From NCBI GenBank assembly GCA_028281765.1, contig JANQJF010000073.1, positions 38,352 to 102,351 of the forward strand: a stretch of DNA of 64,000 bases, given 5' to 3'. The notes under the pieces are model-generated. The model had not been told where the DNA came from. It worked only from the letters and a program-made list of their open reading frames with translations, and did not search any database. Below are positions 36,514-44,127 of the stretch, in pieces (the stretch's first letter is position 1; every line of letters begins with the position of its first letter). The translations under genes and the position numbers were made by a program. This DNA comes from Planctomycetota bacterium (GTDB taxonomy: Bacteria > Planctomycetota > UBA1135 > UBA2386).

Positions 36514-36732
36514 AGCCTCGACGAACGCAACGGAACATCGTTCCGGGTGCGTACGTCCAGTTTCGGGAGTTCCCTATCCACCGATTGGGTCGCCACACAC
36601 CTCGGCCCACGGACGTACACCTCGGTTCGACACCTGGCAGCGCGCGACGCAATGTTGCGCGTTGCCTTTTTCGTGCGGTGAGAGGTTGGGGGGCACGGGC
36701 CACGTGCGACGTTCACACGGGGCACGGGATAC

Positions 36733-36827
36733 GGGTCACCATCGCGCAGGCGCAGGCGCAGCACGGGAGGTTGCAGTGTCCCCGTGCTGCGCGTGCGTTT
36801 GCGCCTGCGCCTGCGCGGTGGTGACCC
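36733..36827. repeat. Long GC-rich inverted repeat between convergent genes
   Basis: The left arm runs 36733-36767 and the right arm 36781-36827, separated by 13 nt. Apart from a 12-nt extra segment in the right arm and one mismatch, the arms are complementary over ~35 bp. They are built from GCGCAGGCGCAGGCGCAG and GGGTCACC. Flanking sequence at ~36695-36710 and ~36832-36850 (CGGGCCACG and its complement) extends the stem with internal loops. It sits between convergent genes and could act as a two-way terminator. The rest of 36514-36871 holds no gene. Confidence 0.75.
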
Positions 36828-36871
36828 CTGGCCGCCCGTGGCCCGCGCCCCGTGACCCCTGCCCGCCAGCG

Positions 36872-38212
36872 TCAGTCCACCCGCACCACCGCCGGCACAT
36901 GCCGCACGTACTCCCGCAACCCGACCATCCAACCCTCCGGCACGTCCCCGAGCACCCGCAACACCCCGTCGTTCAACTCCAACGTCACCCCCTGCGGCAC
37001 CCCGTAGTCCTCCCGCAACCGCGCGAGCACGAACGGCGCATGCGGCGCATGGAACGGTTGCCACCGGGCGTCGATCTGGTCGACGTCGACGAACTCCTGC
37101 CGCGCGAGTTCGAGCGGATCGCGCGCGAGCGGGTCTCGCAGCCCTTCGATCCGGAAGCGTCCATCGGATTCTTCGGCATGCGTGATTTGGATCCCCGCTT
37201 CCTGGCGCACGAGATCGACGAAGCTGCGCCAGCGCGCGCTTGCGCGCCACGAGAGAAACCACCAGATCGACAGCGCGATGAGTCCGCCGATGATCACGAG
37301 GCTGAGCACGATGCTCGTCCCTCTCTTCCTGGCCGGCTTCTCGTCGTCGTCACTGCCGTCGCGCCGTTGCTCGGTCAGGCACGTCTCGAGGAGGGGCGTC
37401 GTGCCCTCGTAGATCGAAACGTCCCCGTCGAACTCCGCGAGCTGCGTTGCGTAGCCGAGTTCGATCTGTTCGAGTGCCTGGCGAAACTGCGTGCGTTCGG
37501 ACTGCGGCGCCTGGCCGCGGATCACGACGGCGAGCACCGCGTGGGAGCCCTGTTCGACCCAGACGCGGAGGTCGCCGACTTGGAACGAACCGAGCGTGTC
37601 GCCTTCCGGCGCTTCGAACGCGTCCTTCACGAAGTCCTGGATGGCCGTGAGCATCGCGGACACGAGATCGGCGTCGCGCGACTCGACGTCTTGCCGAGAG
37701 GCATCGTTGAGCAGCAGGCCGGTGTCGCGGTGGATCAGGAACACGTGCTCGACGCGATAGCGCAGCGTGTGCAGGAGTGCGATCTCCGCGAACGGCTTGC
37801 CCGTGCGCCAGGCCTGCACGCGCCACTTCCATCCGCGTACCGTGAGGCTCTGCTCGAGCGTGCGCTCGAAGCCCTCGGTGAGGCTCTGGATCATCTGGCG
37901 CACGGCCTGGCGGATCGCGGGTCCCATCGCGGGCGCCAGCGCCTCGCCGAACTTGCCCGGATCGCGACGCACCGTCGCGTGTACGCCCGTCGAGATCAGA
38001 GGCCCGAGCGCCTTGCCGAGCTGGTCGTCGCGAATCGCGCCGAGGCGCATCGCTTCGCCGAGCACGGTGCTCAGATACTCGGCGAACTGGTGTCGGTCGT
38101 CGATGCGGTCGATCGCCGCGAGAATGCGCTCGCGGTCGGCGCCGACCAGGAGGCGGCACAGCTCGACGATTTCGTCCGCGGACGGATCAGGAGCCTTCGT
38201 CGCCGTCGCCAT
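36872..38212 (-). CDS. Membrane protein with Roadblock-like cytoplasmic domain and BON-like exoplasmic tail
   Basis: A 446-residue protein, last in the GTPase operon. Residues ~1-115 are helical. Residues ~130-275 look like a Roadblock/longin-type alpha/beta domain: VEHVFLIHRDTGLLL, DADLVSAMLTAIQDFVKDAF, LRVWVEQGSHAVLAVVIRG. One TM helix (SIVLSLVIIGGLIALSIWWFL, residues ~308-328) follows a basic stretch. The exported ~115 residues end in a BON-like strand-helix unit (VTLELNDGVLRVLGDVPEGW). Roadblock proteins regulate small GTPases such as MglA, so this may be the GTPase's membrane partner (inference). The start overlaps the preceding coiled-coil gene by 26 nt. Confidence 0.7.
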   Translation of the reverse strand: MATATKAPDPSADEIVELCRLLVGADRERILAAIDRIDDRHQFAEYLSTVLGEAMRLGAIRDDQLGKALGPLISTGVHATVRRDPGKFGEALAPAMGPAIRQAVRQMIQSLTEGFERTLEQSLTVRGWKWRVQAWRTGKPFAEIALLHTLRYRVEHVFLIHRDTGLLLNDASRQDVESRDADLVSAMLTAIQDFVKDAFEAPEGDTLGSFQVGDLRVWVEQGSHAVLAVVIRGQAPQSERTQFRQALEQIELGYATQLAEFDGDVSIYEGTTPLLETCLTEQRRDGSDDDEKPARKRGTSIVLSLVIIGGLIALSIWWFLSWRASARWRSFVDLVRQEAGIQITHAEESDGRFRIEGLRDPLARDPLELARQEFVDVDQIDARWQPFHAPHAPFVLARLREDYGVPQGVTLELNDGVLRVLGDVPEGWMVGLREYVRHVPAVVRVD

Positions 38213-38645
38213 CTCTCTCGATGATCCGGTTGGCGAGATCGCCCAGCAGCTTCGACAGCTGTGCCTTGCTCATACCCTTGTCCTGGACCTGGTCGAACGA
38301 ATCGCTCATGCGTTCCGACAGCGTCTCGAACTGCGTGTGGACCTCCGACTTGAGCGCGTCGACCGACTGCGCGCTTTCGTCGCGCACGTCGCGGGCGACC
38401 TCTTCGATCCTCGACTCGAGCTGGTCGCGCGTCGCGTCGAGGTCGGCTCGGAGTGCGTCGATACGGTCACTGATCGCGCGCTCCATGTCCTGCACGACGT
38501 CGCGGAGATCGCGGACGGAGTCCCCGAACAGGATGTCGCGGATCTTGTTGAGGTCGGTCTCGGTCGGCGCGGTGTCCTTGCCGGCGGAGCTGGCCTTCGT
38601 GGCGGAGCGGGTTTGCTTGGCGAGGGAATTCTCGGGGGCGGTCAT
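38187..38645 (-). CDS. Coiled-coil protein B with ILFG motif
   Basis: A 152-residue protein from ATG 38643-38645. After ~30 disordered residues comes LNKIRDILFGD, then a ~90-residue heptad coiled coil (DMERAISDRIDALRADLDAT, SRIEEVARDVRDES), and a C-terminal SKLLGDLANRII helix. The same start and end motifs occur in coiled-coil protein A at 40221-40769 (LREILFGN and ANLFGDFARRI), so the two are paralogues. The role is unknown. It is probably a structural or effector partner of the GTPase. A longer upstream frame crosses the neighbouring gene and is rejected. Confidence 0.7.
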   Translation of the reverse strand: MTAPENSLAKQTRSATKASSAGKDTAPTETDLNKIRDILFGDSVRDLRDVVQDMERAISDRIDALRADLDATRDQLESRIEEVARDVRDESAQSVDALKSEVHTQFETLSERMSDSFDQVQDKGMSKAQLSKLLGDLANRIIERDGDGDEGS

Positions 38646-38734
38646 CGAGGTCTCGGCGACAGAGAGTGGCGACCCGGTGGCGGCGGCTGGGCCACGGGGA
38701 GCAGAGCGAGCGTAGCCGCAGCGGGCCTTCCGCG

Positions 38735-39706
38735 TCAGCCTCGCTCGAACAGAAACAGCGGAGATCCGGACGCGGACTCCGAGAGCCGTTCCGCGGCCAG
38801 CGGCTGTCCCGGACTGTCGCACGACGACCAAGTCGACTCGTCCGCCAGGACGCCGTGCGGAGGCGCTCGGAGCGCCAGATTCAGCGCGCGGTCCACCGGG
38901 TCGCCGAACACGGCCGGAACGACGGAGTTTCCTACAGCCGAATTGCCGAGAACGGCTTCGCCGGTCGCGATCCCGGCCGCGACGTGGATCGTGAACGGAG
39001 TCGGCGTGTCGGTCCTAGGGGCAAGCTCCCGGACGGAATCGACGGCGTCGACCGCGGCGGCCGCGGCTTGGTAGGCGGGTGACCCGTCCGACGGCAGGAT
39101 GCCGAACAGGGCGAGCGACTCGGTGACCGAGTGTCGGTGCATGAACCCGGCGTGCTCGCTCACGCAGAGGGCCAGCGACGCGAGGCCACGCTGACGCAGG
39201 CTGAGCACGGCTTCCGGCGCGGTGGTCTGGTGCTCGTGGGGGTCGACGCGCAGCAAGAACACGGCTGCGGTCAGCGTCTGCGCGCGGCCGCGGCGCTCGC
39301 GCGTCTCGCGGTCGCCACGCGCCGCGTCACGTTCGCGGTCGAGCTGGAGGTCGTTGCCCCATTGCTGCAGCGTCGCGAGGCGCTCCGCTTGCGGCGTCGC
39401 GTCGACGACGAGGACGAGGGTGCGACCGCCGGTCGAACTCACGTGCACGTCCGCGTAGCGACCGTTCGCCGTCTTCACCTGGGGGAGCACGAGCGGTCCG
39501 GATTGCACCGGGATCAGTCCGACGAGGAAGCTCGCGTAGCCGAGGACTTCCACGTCCTCGACTGCGGACTCGAGGCCGAACGCGGCCAGATCACCACCGG
39601 AGCGGAGCACCCGCATCGCGTCCGAGACCTCGAGCCACGCCGCGGTGCGATCGTGGAGGAGGAGATCGAGGAGCTGTCCGCGCAGCGGATCGGGCGCGTC
39701 ACCCAT
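38735..39706 (-). CDS. PAS-like plus degenerate nucleotide-cyclase-like protein
   Basis: A 323-residue cytosolic protein. Residues ~10-105 look PAS-like (LPQVKTANGRYADVHVSS). A helix follows. Residues ~145-310 match class III adenylate/guanylate cyclases in fold: VAAGIATGEAVLGN aligns with the GIHTGE-VVGN strand, and AVFGDPVDRALNLA with VIGDTVN-LAARL. The two metal-binding Asp positions are lost: FLLRVDP stands where FADI is expected, and VTESLALFG where GDAVMAVFG is expected. It is therefore probably a pseudo-cyclase that binds rather than makes nucleotide. The start overlaps the GTPase stop by 8 nt. Confidence 0.65.
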   Translation of the reverse strand: MGDAPDPLRGQLLDLLLHDRTAAWLEVSDAMRVLRSGGDLAAFGLESAVEDVEVLGYASFLVGLIPVQSGPLVLPQVKTANGRYADVHVSSTGGRTLVLVVDATPQAERLATLQQWGNDLQLDRERDAARGDRETRERRGRAQTLTAAVFLLRVDPHEHQTTAPEAVLSLRQRGLASLALCVSEHAGFMHRHSVTESLALFGILPSDGSPAYQAAAAAVDAVDSVRELAPRTDTPTPFTIHVAAGIATGEAVLGNSAVGNSVVPAVFGDPVDRALNLALRAPPHGVLADESTWSSCDSPGQPLAAERLSESASGSPLFLFERG

Positions 39707-40205
39707 CCAGCATCCTCCGCGTGAGATCGACGAATGCGTGCTCGACTTCGTCTCCCGTCTTCGCGCTCGTGAGGTGCACGATCCAGCCGTCGGCTCGGCA
39801 CTGCTCGATCGCTGCGTCGTCGATCTCCCATTCGGCGCGCAGATCGTGCTTGTTGATCAGCAGGCTGAACGGTGCGTCCCCGACGACCTGTCGGGCGCTT
39901 TCGCGGAGGTTGCGTGCGATGTCCAGCGTGTGCCCTCGCGTGCCGTCGGCGACCAGGAAGTAGCCGCCGGTGCCGCGCAGATACGTGGACTGGATCTTCT
40001 GGAACTCGTCTTCGCCGTGCAGATCCCACAGCACGAGCGCGACGTCTCGCTGGTCGACGTGCAGCGTCTTCTTGTCCACTTTGACCCCGACCGTCGTCAG
40101 GTACGAATCCGAGAAGATCCCGCTGACGAACTGCCGCACGAGGCTCGTCTTGCCGACGGCGAACGAGCCGAGCATCGCGACCTTCTTACGGATCATCGAG
40201 GCCAT
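39699..40205 (-). CDS. Small Ras/Rab-like GTPase
   Basis: A 168-residue single-domain GTPase with all guanine-nucleotide motifs. G1 is GSFAVGKTS, G2 Thr is in YLTTVGV, G3 is WDLHGEDEF, G4 is NKHD and G5 is TSAK. The G3 has His where Ras has Ala/Thr and no Gln at the usual catalytic site: DLHGED in place of DTAGQE. Intrinsic hydrolysis may therefore be slow and depend on a partner. Length and motif spacing match prokaryotic Ras-superfamily proteins (MglA/Rup types) more than translation GTPases. ATG 40203-40205 is used; Met 4 is an alternative. It sits in the middle of a five-gene operon. Confidence 0.88.
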   Translation of the reverse strand: MASMIRKKVAMLGSFAVGKTSLVRQFVSGIFSDSYLTTVGVKVDKKTLHVDQRDVALVLWDLHGEDEFQKIQSTYLRGTGGYFLVADGTRGHTLDIARNLRESARQVVGDAPFSLLINKHDLRAEWEIDDAAIEQCRADGWIVHLTSAKTGDEVEHAFVDLTRRMLDG

Positions 40206-40220
40206 GGACGCGGCCTCGCG

Positions 40221-40769
40221 CTACTGGCCGTTGCCCGTGGCGCGCGCGTTGCCGATGCGGCGTGCGAAGTCGCCGAACAAGTTCGCGAGTGCCTCGCGAT
40301 CGGGACGCGTCTTGCGTAACGCGGCGAGATCCGCCTCGAGCTGCTCGATTGCTTCGGTGACCTGGCCGTCGAATTCCTCTCGCAGCTCTTCGCAGCTCGC
40401 GTCGATGCGTTGACGGAGCTCGGTGTCGCCCTTGGACGCCTTCTTGCGGACTTCGGACAGCTTCTCGTCGAAGCTCTCGGACATGCGGGTGATGCGCGCC
40501 GACAGCGCCTTGTGACGGCGACCGATCGCTTCGATCTCCTTGTCGAGCCTCGATGCGAGCGAGGTGGCGCGGCGCCGTGACTCCGCGCGGATCGACTCGA
40601 GCTGTTTGAGAACGTGCTCCTCGAGCTTGTCGGTGCGCTCACGAACCGAGCGCTGCTCGTTGCCGAACAAGATCTCGCGCAGGTGCTCGAGTTCGGCCGG
40701 CGACGATGCCGGACGAGCGGTGTTCTGCGCGCGGGACTGCTTCTGGGTCTGCTTGCGAGCTTGAGCCAT
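40221..40769 (-). CDS. Coiled-coil protein A with ILFG motif
   Basis: A 182-residue protein from ATG 40767-40769, 15 nt upstream of the GTPase. A basic, Gln-rich start (QARKQTQKQSRAQ) leads to LEHLREILFGNEQRS and a ~100-residue coiled coil. The C-terminus is ALANLFGDFARRIGNA. It is a paralogue of coiled-coil protein B two genes downstream. The ILFG and GDxAxRI motifs are conserved between them, so they may be binding sites. A start further upstream would add only low-complexity residues. Confidence 0.7.
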   Translation of the reverse strand: MAQARKQTQKQSRAQNTARPASSPAELEHLREILFGNEQRSVRERTDKLEEHVLKQLESIRAESRRRATSLASRLDKEIEAIGRRHKALSARITRMSESFDEKLSEVRKKASKGDTELRQRIDASCEELREEFDGQVTEAIEQLEADLAALRKTRPDREALANLFGDFARRIGNARATGNGQ

Positions 40770-40871
40770 GGGTTTCGTCGTTTGCAACGGAGGGTGCCCG
40801 TTCGCCTCCCCATGATGACGATACGTCGCCCGCGGCGGCGGGCAAGCCATCGATGCGTCGAAGCGTAGCCG

Positions 40872-41327
40872 TCATACGGCCGGGAGGTCGTCGCCGAGAT
40901 CGACGGAGTGCTCGGCGTCTGCCGCGCCTCCCGCGCGAACGCTGCGGCGACGGCTCCAGCCAGCGATCGCGAGACCGGCGCCGACGAGGATCAGCGTGCC
41001 CGGCTCGGGCACGGGCTCACCGCCGCCGGAACCGCTGCCGCCCCCGGTTCCGGAGCTACCGCCGTTGCCGTTCCCCGAGTCGTCGTCACCGGACGATTCG
41101 GACTGCTCGGGCTCCTCGTCCCACACGCCGTACTCGTCGTCGGCGAACTGTTCGGACTCGTCCCGTTCGAGGATCTCACGGTTCTCGAACCCGATCGCAG
41201 GCGGCATCGGGTTCGTTCGCGTGGCGGTCGGAATCGGCAAGGCGCTCGACGAGCCGGACCGGCCGCCGCATGCGGCAAGACACAGGGAGACGAGAACGAG
41301 AGCGATCTTCGGTGCGAGGTTGGACAT
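40872..41327 (-). CDS. Lipobox- and PEP-CTERM-bearing surface protein
   Basis: A 151-residue protein that carries two sorting signals. The N-terminal lipobox is LCLAACGG. VPEPGTLILVGAGLAIAGWS followed by RRR is a PEP-CTERM exosortase signal. The middle is disordered, acidic and Gly/Ser-rich (SGDDDSGNGNGGSSGTGGG). Unusually, ~23 residues follow the RRR (SVRAGGAADAEHSVDLGDD), where PEP-CTERM proteins normally end. It lies 102 bp upstream of the GTPase operon, same strand, and is preceded by bipartite element copy B. Confidence 0.75.
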   Translation of the reverse strand: MSNLAPKIALVLVSLCLAACGGRSGSSSALPIPTATRTNPMPPAIGFENREILERDESEQFADDEYGVWDEEPEQSESSGDDDSGNGNGGSSGTGGGSGSGGGEPVPEPGTLILVGAGLAIAGWSRRRSVRAGGAADAEHSVDLGDDLPAV

Positions 41328-41414
41328 GGTGCGATGTCAGATCGGGGTCCGCGGAATGCGACGGGCTCGTGGGCCCGCGATCCGTGGCACCATTCGTACC
41401 GCGGGGGCGGATTT

Positions 41415-41459
41415 CGCCCCATCGGGGGAAGTCCCGATATCGCGCGGCGAATTCCCCTA
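41415..41459 (-). promoter_or_regulatory. Bipartite palindromic element, copy B
   Basis: Read on the minus strand it is TAGGGGAATTC, a gap, then ATCGGGACTTCCCCCGAT and GGGGCG. It ends 87 nt before the start of the PEP-CTERM protein. Its core palindrome matches copy A in 16 of 18 positions or better by eye. Confidence 0.7.
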
Positions 41460-41501
41460 GAGCCAGGTATCCAACGGCTTACGACGGACGTGGCGACCGG
41501 A

Positions 41502-42161
41502 TCAGTCCAGGGACGTCAGGCCCTCGCGGATCGCGAACTTCGTCAGCTGCGCGATCGTCCGAATCTCGAGACGGTTCATGATGTTCTGGCGGTGGGTTTC
41601 GATCGTCTTGACGCTGACGTGGAGCGTCGCCGCGATCTCCTTCGTGCTCTTGCCTTCCGCGATGAGCTGCAGGACCTCGCGCTCCTTCGGCGTCAGCACG
41701 GCGGCGGGCTTCTCCTCGCCCTGTTTCGATAGCTTCTGCACGTAGTCTTCGACCACGACGCCGGTGATCCCTCGGCTCAGGTAGACCCGATCGGACAGGA
41801 CTTCGCGGATGGCGGCGTCGAGCTCCTCGAACGCGCTCTCCTTGAGCAGGTATGCCGAGGCGCCGGCCTTCAGCATGCGGCCGACGTAGGTCGCGTCCGA
41901 GTGCATCGACAGCGAGATGACCTTGACCGCGTCGTTGTCCGCCTTGATCTGATGGGTGGCCTCGATGCCGTTCAGCTCGGGCATCGCAATGTCCATGATC
42001 ACGATCGTCGGGCTGAGCTTGCGGGAGAGGCGGACCGCTTCCCTGCCGTCGGTCGCTTCGCCGACGATCTCGTAGCGGTCGGCATCGGCCTCGAGCAGAC
42101 TCCGGAGACCATCGCGGATGATCTTGTGGTCGTCGGCGAGAAGGATCGTGGTCGGGGCCAT
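41502..42161 (-). CDS. NarL/FixJ-type response regulator
   Basis: A 219-residue regulator. The receiver domain has TIVIMDIAMPELNG with phospho-acceptor Asp and the conserved LADDHKIIRDG start. A LuxR-type helix-turn-helix fills residues ~155-215 (LTPKEREVLQLIAEGKSTKEIAATLHVSVKTIETH). It is translated 3 nt after the sensor kinase. NarL-type regulators bind short inverted repeats, and the bipartite element occurs in this pair's own promoter, so it is the best candidate to bind it (inference). Confidence 0.93.
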   Translation of the reverse strand: MAPTTILLADDHKIIRDGLRSLLEADADRYEIVGEATDGREAVRLSRKLSPTIVIMDIAMPELNGIEATHQIKADNDAVKVISLSMHSDATYVGRMLKAGASAYLLKESAFEELDAAIREVLSDRVYLSRGITGVVVEDYVQKLSKQGEEKPAAVLTPKEREVLQLIAEGKSTKEIAATLHVSVKTIETHRQNIMNRLEIRTIAQLTKFAIREGLTSLD

Positions 42162-42164
42162 GAG

Positions 42165-43346
42165 TCAGTCCGATACGGGGGCGCTGAGGGTGATGCGAGT
42201 GCCTTCACCCGGGCGAGAACGAACGTCGATCGACCCATCGAAGTGGTCGAGCCGTTCTCGGATGTTGAACAGGCCGAAGCCTCCGTCGCGCGTGACGCGG
42301 AATTCGAGCGTGGAGTCGTCGAAGCCGACGCCCTCGTCTTCGACGACGATCTCGATGCGCTCGTCGACGCGGCGCGCGGAGACCACCACTTTTCGGGCGT
42401 GCGCGTGTTTGACGATGTTGTGGAAGAGCTCGCGCACGGCCTGGTAAAGCAGCGAGCGCAGCTCGTTCGAAACCGGCTTCGGGTGGCCGTCGTCGCTGAA
42501 CTGCGTTGCGATCGAGTGGTCGTCCTTGAGTCGGTTGGCCAGACTCTCGAGGGCCGACTCGAGACCGAGTTCGTAGAGAACGGGAGACCCTAGGTCGAAC
42601 GTCAGCGTCCGAGTCTCCTGGATCGTCGCCTCGATCAGCTCCCGCACGGTGTTGCAGGCGTCGCGATTGCACTGCGTCGTGAGCTCGCTCAGCAGGGCGC
42701 CGAGTTTCATCCGCACCAGCGCGAGGTTCTGGCCGACGTGGTCGTGCAAGTACGTTGCGATTCGGCGGCGCTCACGCTCCTCGGCGATCGCTAGCTGATC
42801 GACAAGCAGTCGCAGCTGGTTCTGGTAGTCGACGAGTTGGCGGTTGGCCTCGGTGAGTTCCGCGGTTCGCGCCGCGACGCGTTCTTCGAGCCGGTCGTGC
42901 GCCTCGTTGAGCGCGGCCTGCATCCGCTCGAGCTGTTCCATCGCAAGGCTCTTCTCGCGCGCCGACTGCAGGATGCCCTGCAGATGATCGAAGTCCTGGC
43001 CGAGGAACTCGAGCAGGAGCGTGCGCGTGCCGGACTCGCTGCGCACGGCCGTCGCCTCGAGCTGGCACTCGTCGCCGTTCGCGTCGAGTTGCGTCCAGGC
43101 GCCCGACCGGAGTTTCGGGTCGGCCCCTGACTGCCAGAACGACTCGGCGTCCTCGAGGTAGGTCGCGAGGAAGGGGAACTCGCGCGCGAGCTCGACGGAC
43201 GTGCCGCCGAGGGCCGGAAACCGCGCCGTGATCGACGCGGGCACGGTCGCGACCGGTTGGAACTCCGAGCCGTCCAAGGACGTGAGACCCACGATGTTGA
43301 GGGCTGCGAGGAGTTCGTTGGACTTCACCATCTGGGCGTCGAGCAT
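42165..43346 (-). CDS. NarX-type sensor histidine kinase (HisKA_3)
   Basis: A 393-residue kinase without obvious transmembrane helices, so probably cytosolic. Residues ~10-120 look PAS-like. A coiled coil (ERMQAALNEAHDRLEERVAA) leads to the HisKA_3 H-box ERERRRIATYLHDHVGQ. The HATPase has VRELFHNIVKHAHA and GVGF, then GGFGLFNIRERL. The pair with the NarL-type regulator 3 nt downstream is a two-component system. The input signal is unknown; a soluble PAS-like region suggests a diffusible or redox signal. Copy K of the bipartite element is upstream. Confidence 0.9.
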   Translation of the reverse strand: MLDAQMVKSNELLAALNIVGLTSLDGSEFQPVATVPASITARFPALGGTSVELAREFPFLATYLEDAESFWQSGADPKLRSGAWTQLDANGDECQLEATAVRSESGTRTLLLEFLGQDFDHLQGILQSAREKSLAMEQLERMQAALNEAHDRLEERVAARTAELTEANRQLVDYQNQLRLLVDQLAIAEERERRRIATYLHDHVGQNLALVRMKLGALLSELTTQCNRDACNTVRELIEATIQETRTLTFDLGSPVLYELGLESALESLANRLKDDHSIATQFSDDGHPKPVSNELRSLLYQAVRELFHNIVKHAHARKVVVSARRVDERIEIVVEDEGVGFDDSTLEFRVTRDGGFGLFNIRERLDHFDGSIDVRSRPGEGTRITLSAPVSD

Positions 43347-43397
43347 TCTACGTCGGTGGTGGAACGGACACGATGGATGCTAGGGGGCCAGGACCTC

Positions 43398-43441
43398 GGC
43401 GAAATCGGGGCAGGCCTGATTCGGAACGGGAAAATCCCTCA
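43398..43441 (-). promoter_or_regulatory. Bipartite palindromic element, copy K
   Basis: On the minus strand: TGAGGGATTTTCCC, six nt, then ATCAGGCCTGCCCCGAT and TTCGCC. It ends 51 nt before the NarX-type kinase start. The second half is more degenerate than copies A and C but keeps the GCCCCGAT core and spacing. Confidence 0.6.
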
Positions 43442-43456
43442 GCGCCGAGGCTTCGC

Positions 43457-43981
43457 TCATTCGTACTTCTTGCCCTTGTGGCGGATCCACCCGCCGCGAT
43501 GGCGACCCCGCGGATCGTGGTGGGTCCAGTGGACGACGCCGCCACGGTCATTCCACTCGTAGTCGCCCTGGAACTCGACGGCTTCGCCCTCGCGCAACGG
43601 AACGCGTGGCGCAAGGTCGATGTTGTGGGCGATCAGCACGGTCCGGTCGTTCGCGAGCCGCACGATGAACTTCTGATGGCGTGAGCCGACGTTGTCGTCG
43701 GGCAGGGTCTTGATGATCGTGCCTCGCGCGGTGACCGGCACGTCGGTGCTGCGGTTCGCGAACGCCTCCGCGATCACGCGGTCGCCGGCGCTCGATGCGC
43801 GGCGGTCGTCGGAGACCACCGCGCCTCCGCCGGTCTCCGTGGAGGGGCCGGTCCGTGCGGAGGACGCGCCGAACAGGTCCACGCCGAAGAAGTGGTTGAG
43901 GGCGAAGACGCCGGCGATCGCAAGGAGGCCGATCACCGTGCGTCCGAACGAGCGACGTGGCTTGTCTGAGGTCGGGTTCAT
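43457..43981 (-). CDS. DUF3465 domain protein
   Basis: A 174-residue protein with one N-terminal membrane helix (TVIGLLAIAGVFALNHFFG) and a DUF3465-type C-terminal domain. Its hallmarks are GSRHQKFIVRL, GEAVEFQGDYEWNDRGGVVHWTHHDPRG and a terminal GGWIRHKGKKYE. The family is exported and of unknown function, often in stress or envelope regulons. Copy C of the element lies 43-88 bp upstream. Its palindromic halves could also serve this divergent gene. Confidence 0.82.
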   Translation of the reverse strand: MNPTSDKPRRSFGRTVIGLLAIAGVFALNHFFGVDLFGASSARTGPSTETGGGAVVSDDRRASSAGDRVIAEAFANRSTDVPVTARGTIIKTLPDDNVGSRHQKFIVRLANDRTVLIAHNIDLAPRVPLREGEAVEFQGDYEWNDRGGVVHWTHHDPRGRHRGGWIRHKGKKYE

Positions 43982-44023
43982 CGGAAAGCGCGCCGACTCT
44001 AGCGGCGTGATCCCCGATAACCA

Positions 44024-44069
44024 TCGGGGCTTTCCCCACCTCCAAATCGGGGGTTGCCCCGATATCGCG
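44024..44069 (+). promoter_or_regulatory. Bipartite palindromic element, copy C
   Basis: TCGGGG-CTTT-CCCC, seven nt, then ATCGGGGGTTGCCCCGAT and ATCGCG. It ends 58 nt before the DUF2780-like gene and lies between divergent genes. An additional TCCCCGAT/ATCGGGG pair just left of it (44010-44028) adds a third half, which may serve the minus-strand gene. Confidence 0.7.
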
Positions 44070-44127
44070 ATCGGCCGGAGCTGCCGAAGATCCTCGCGTC
44101 GACCCTGCTCGCCAGCCAGGAGTTCGC

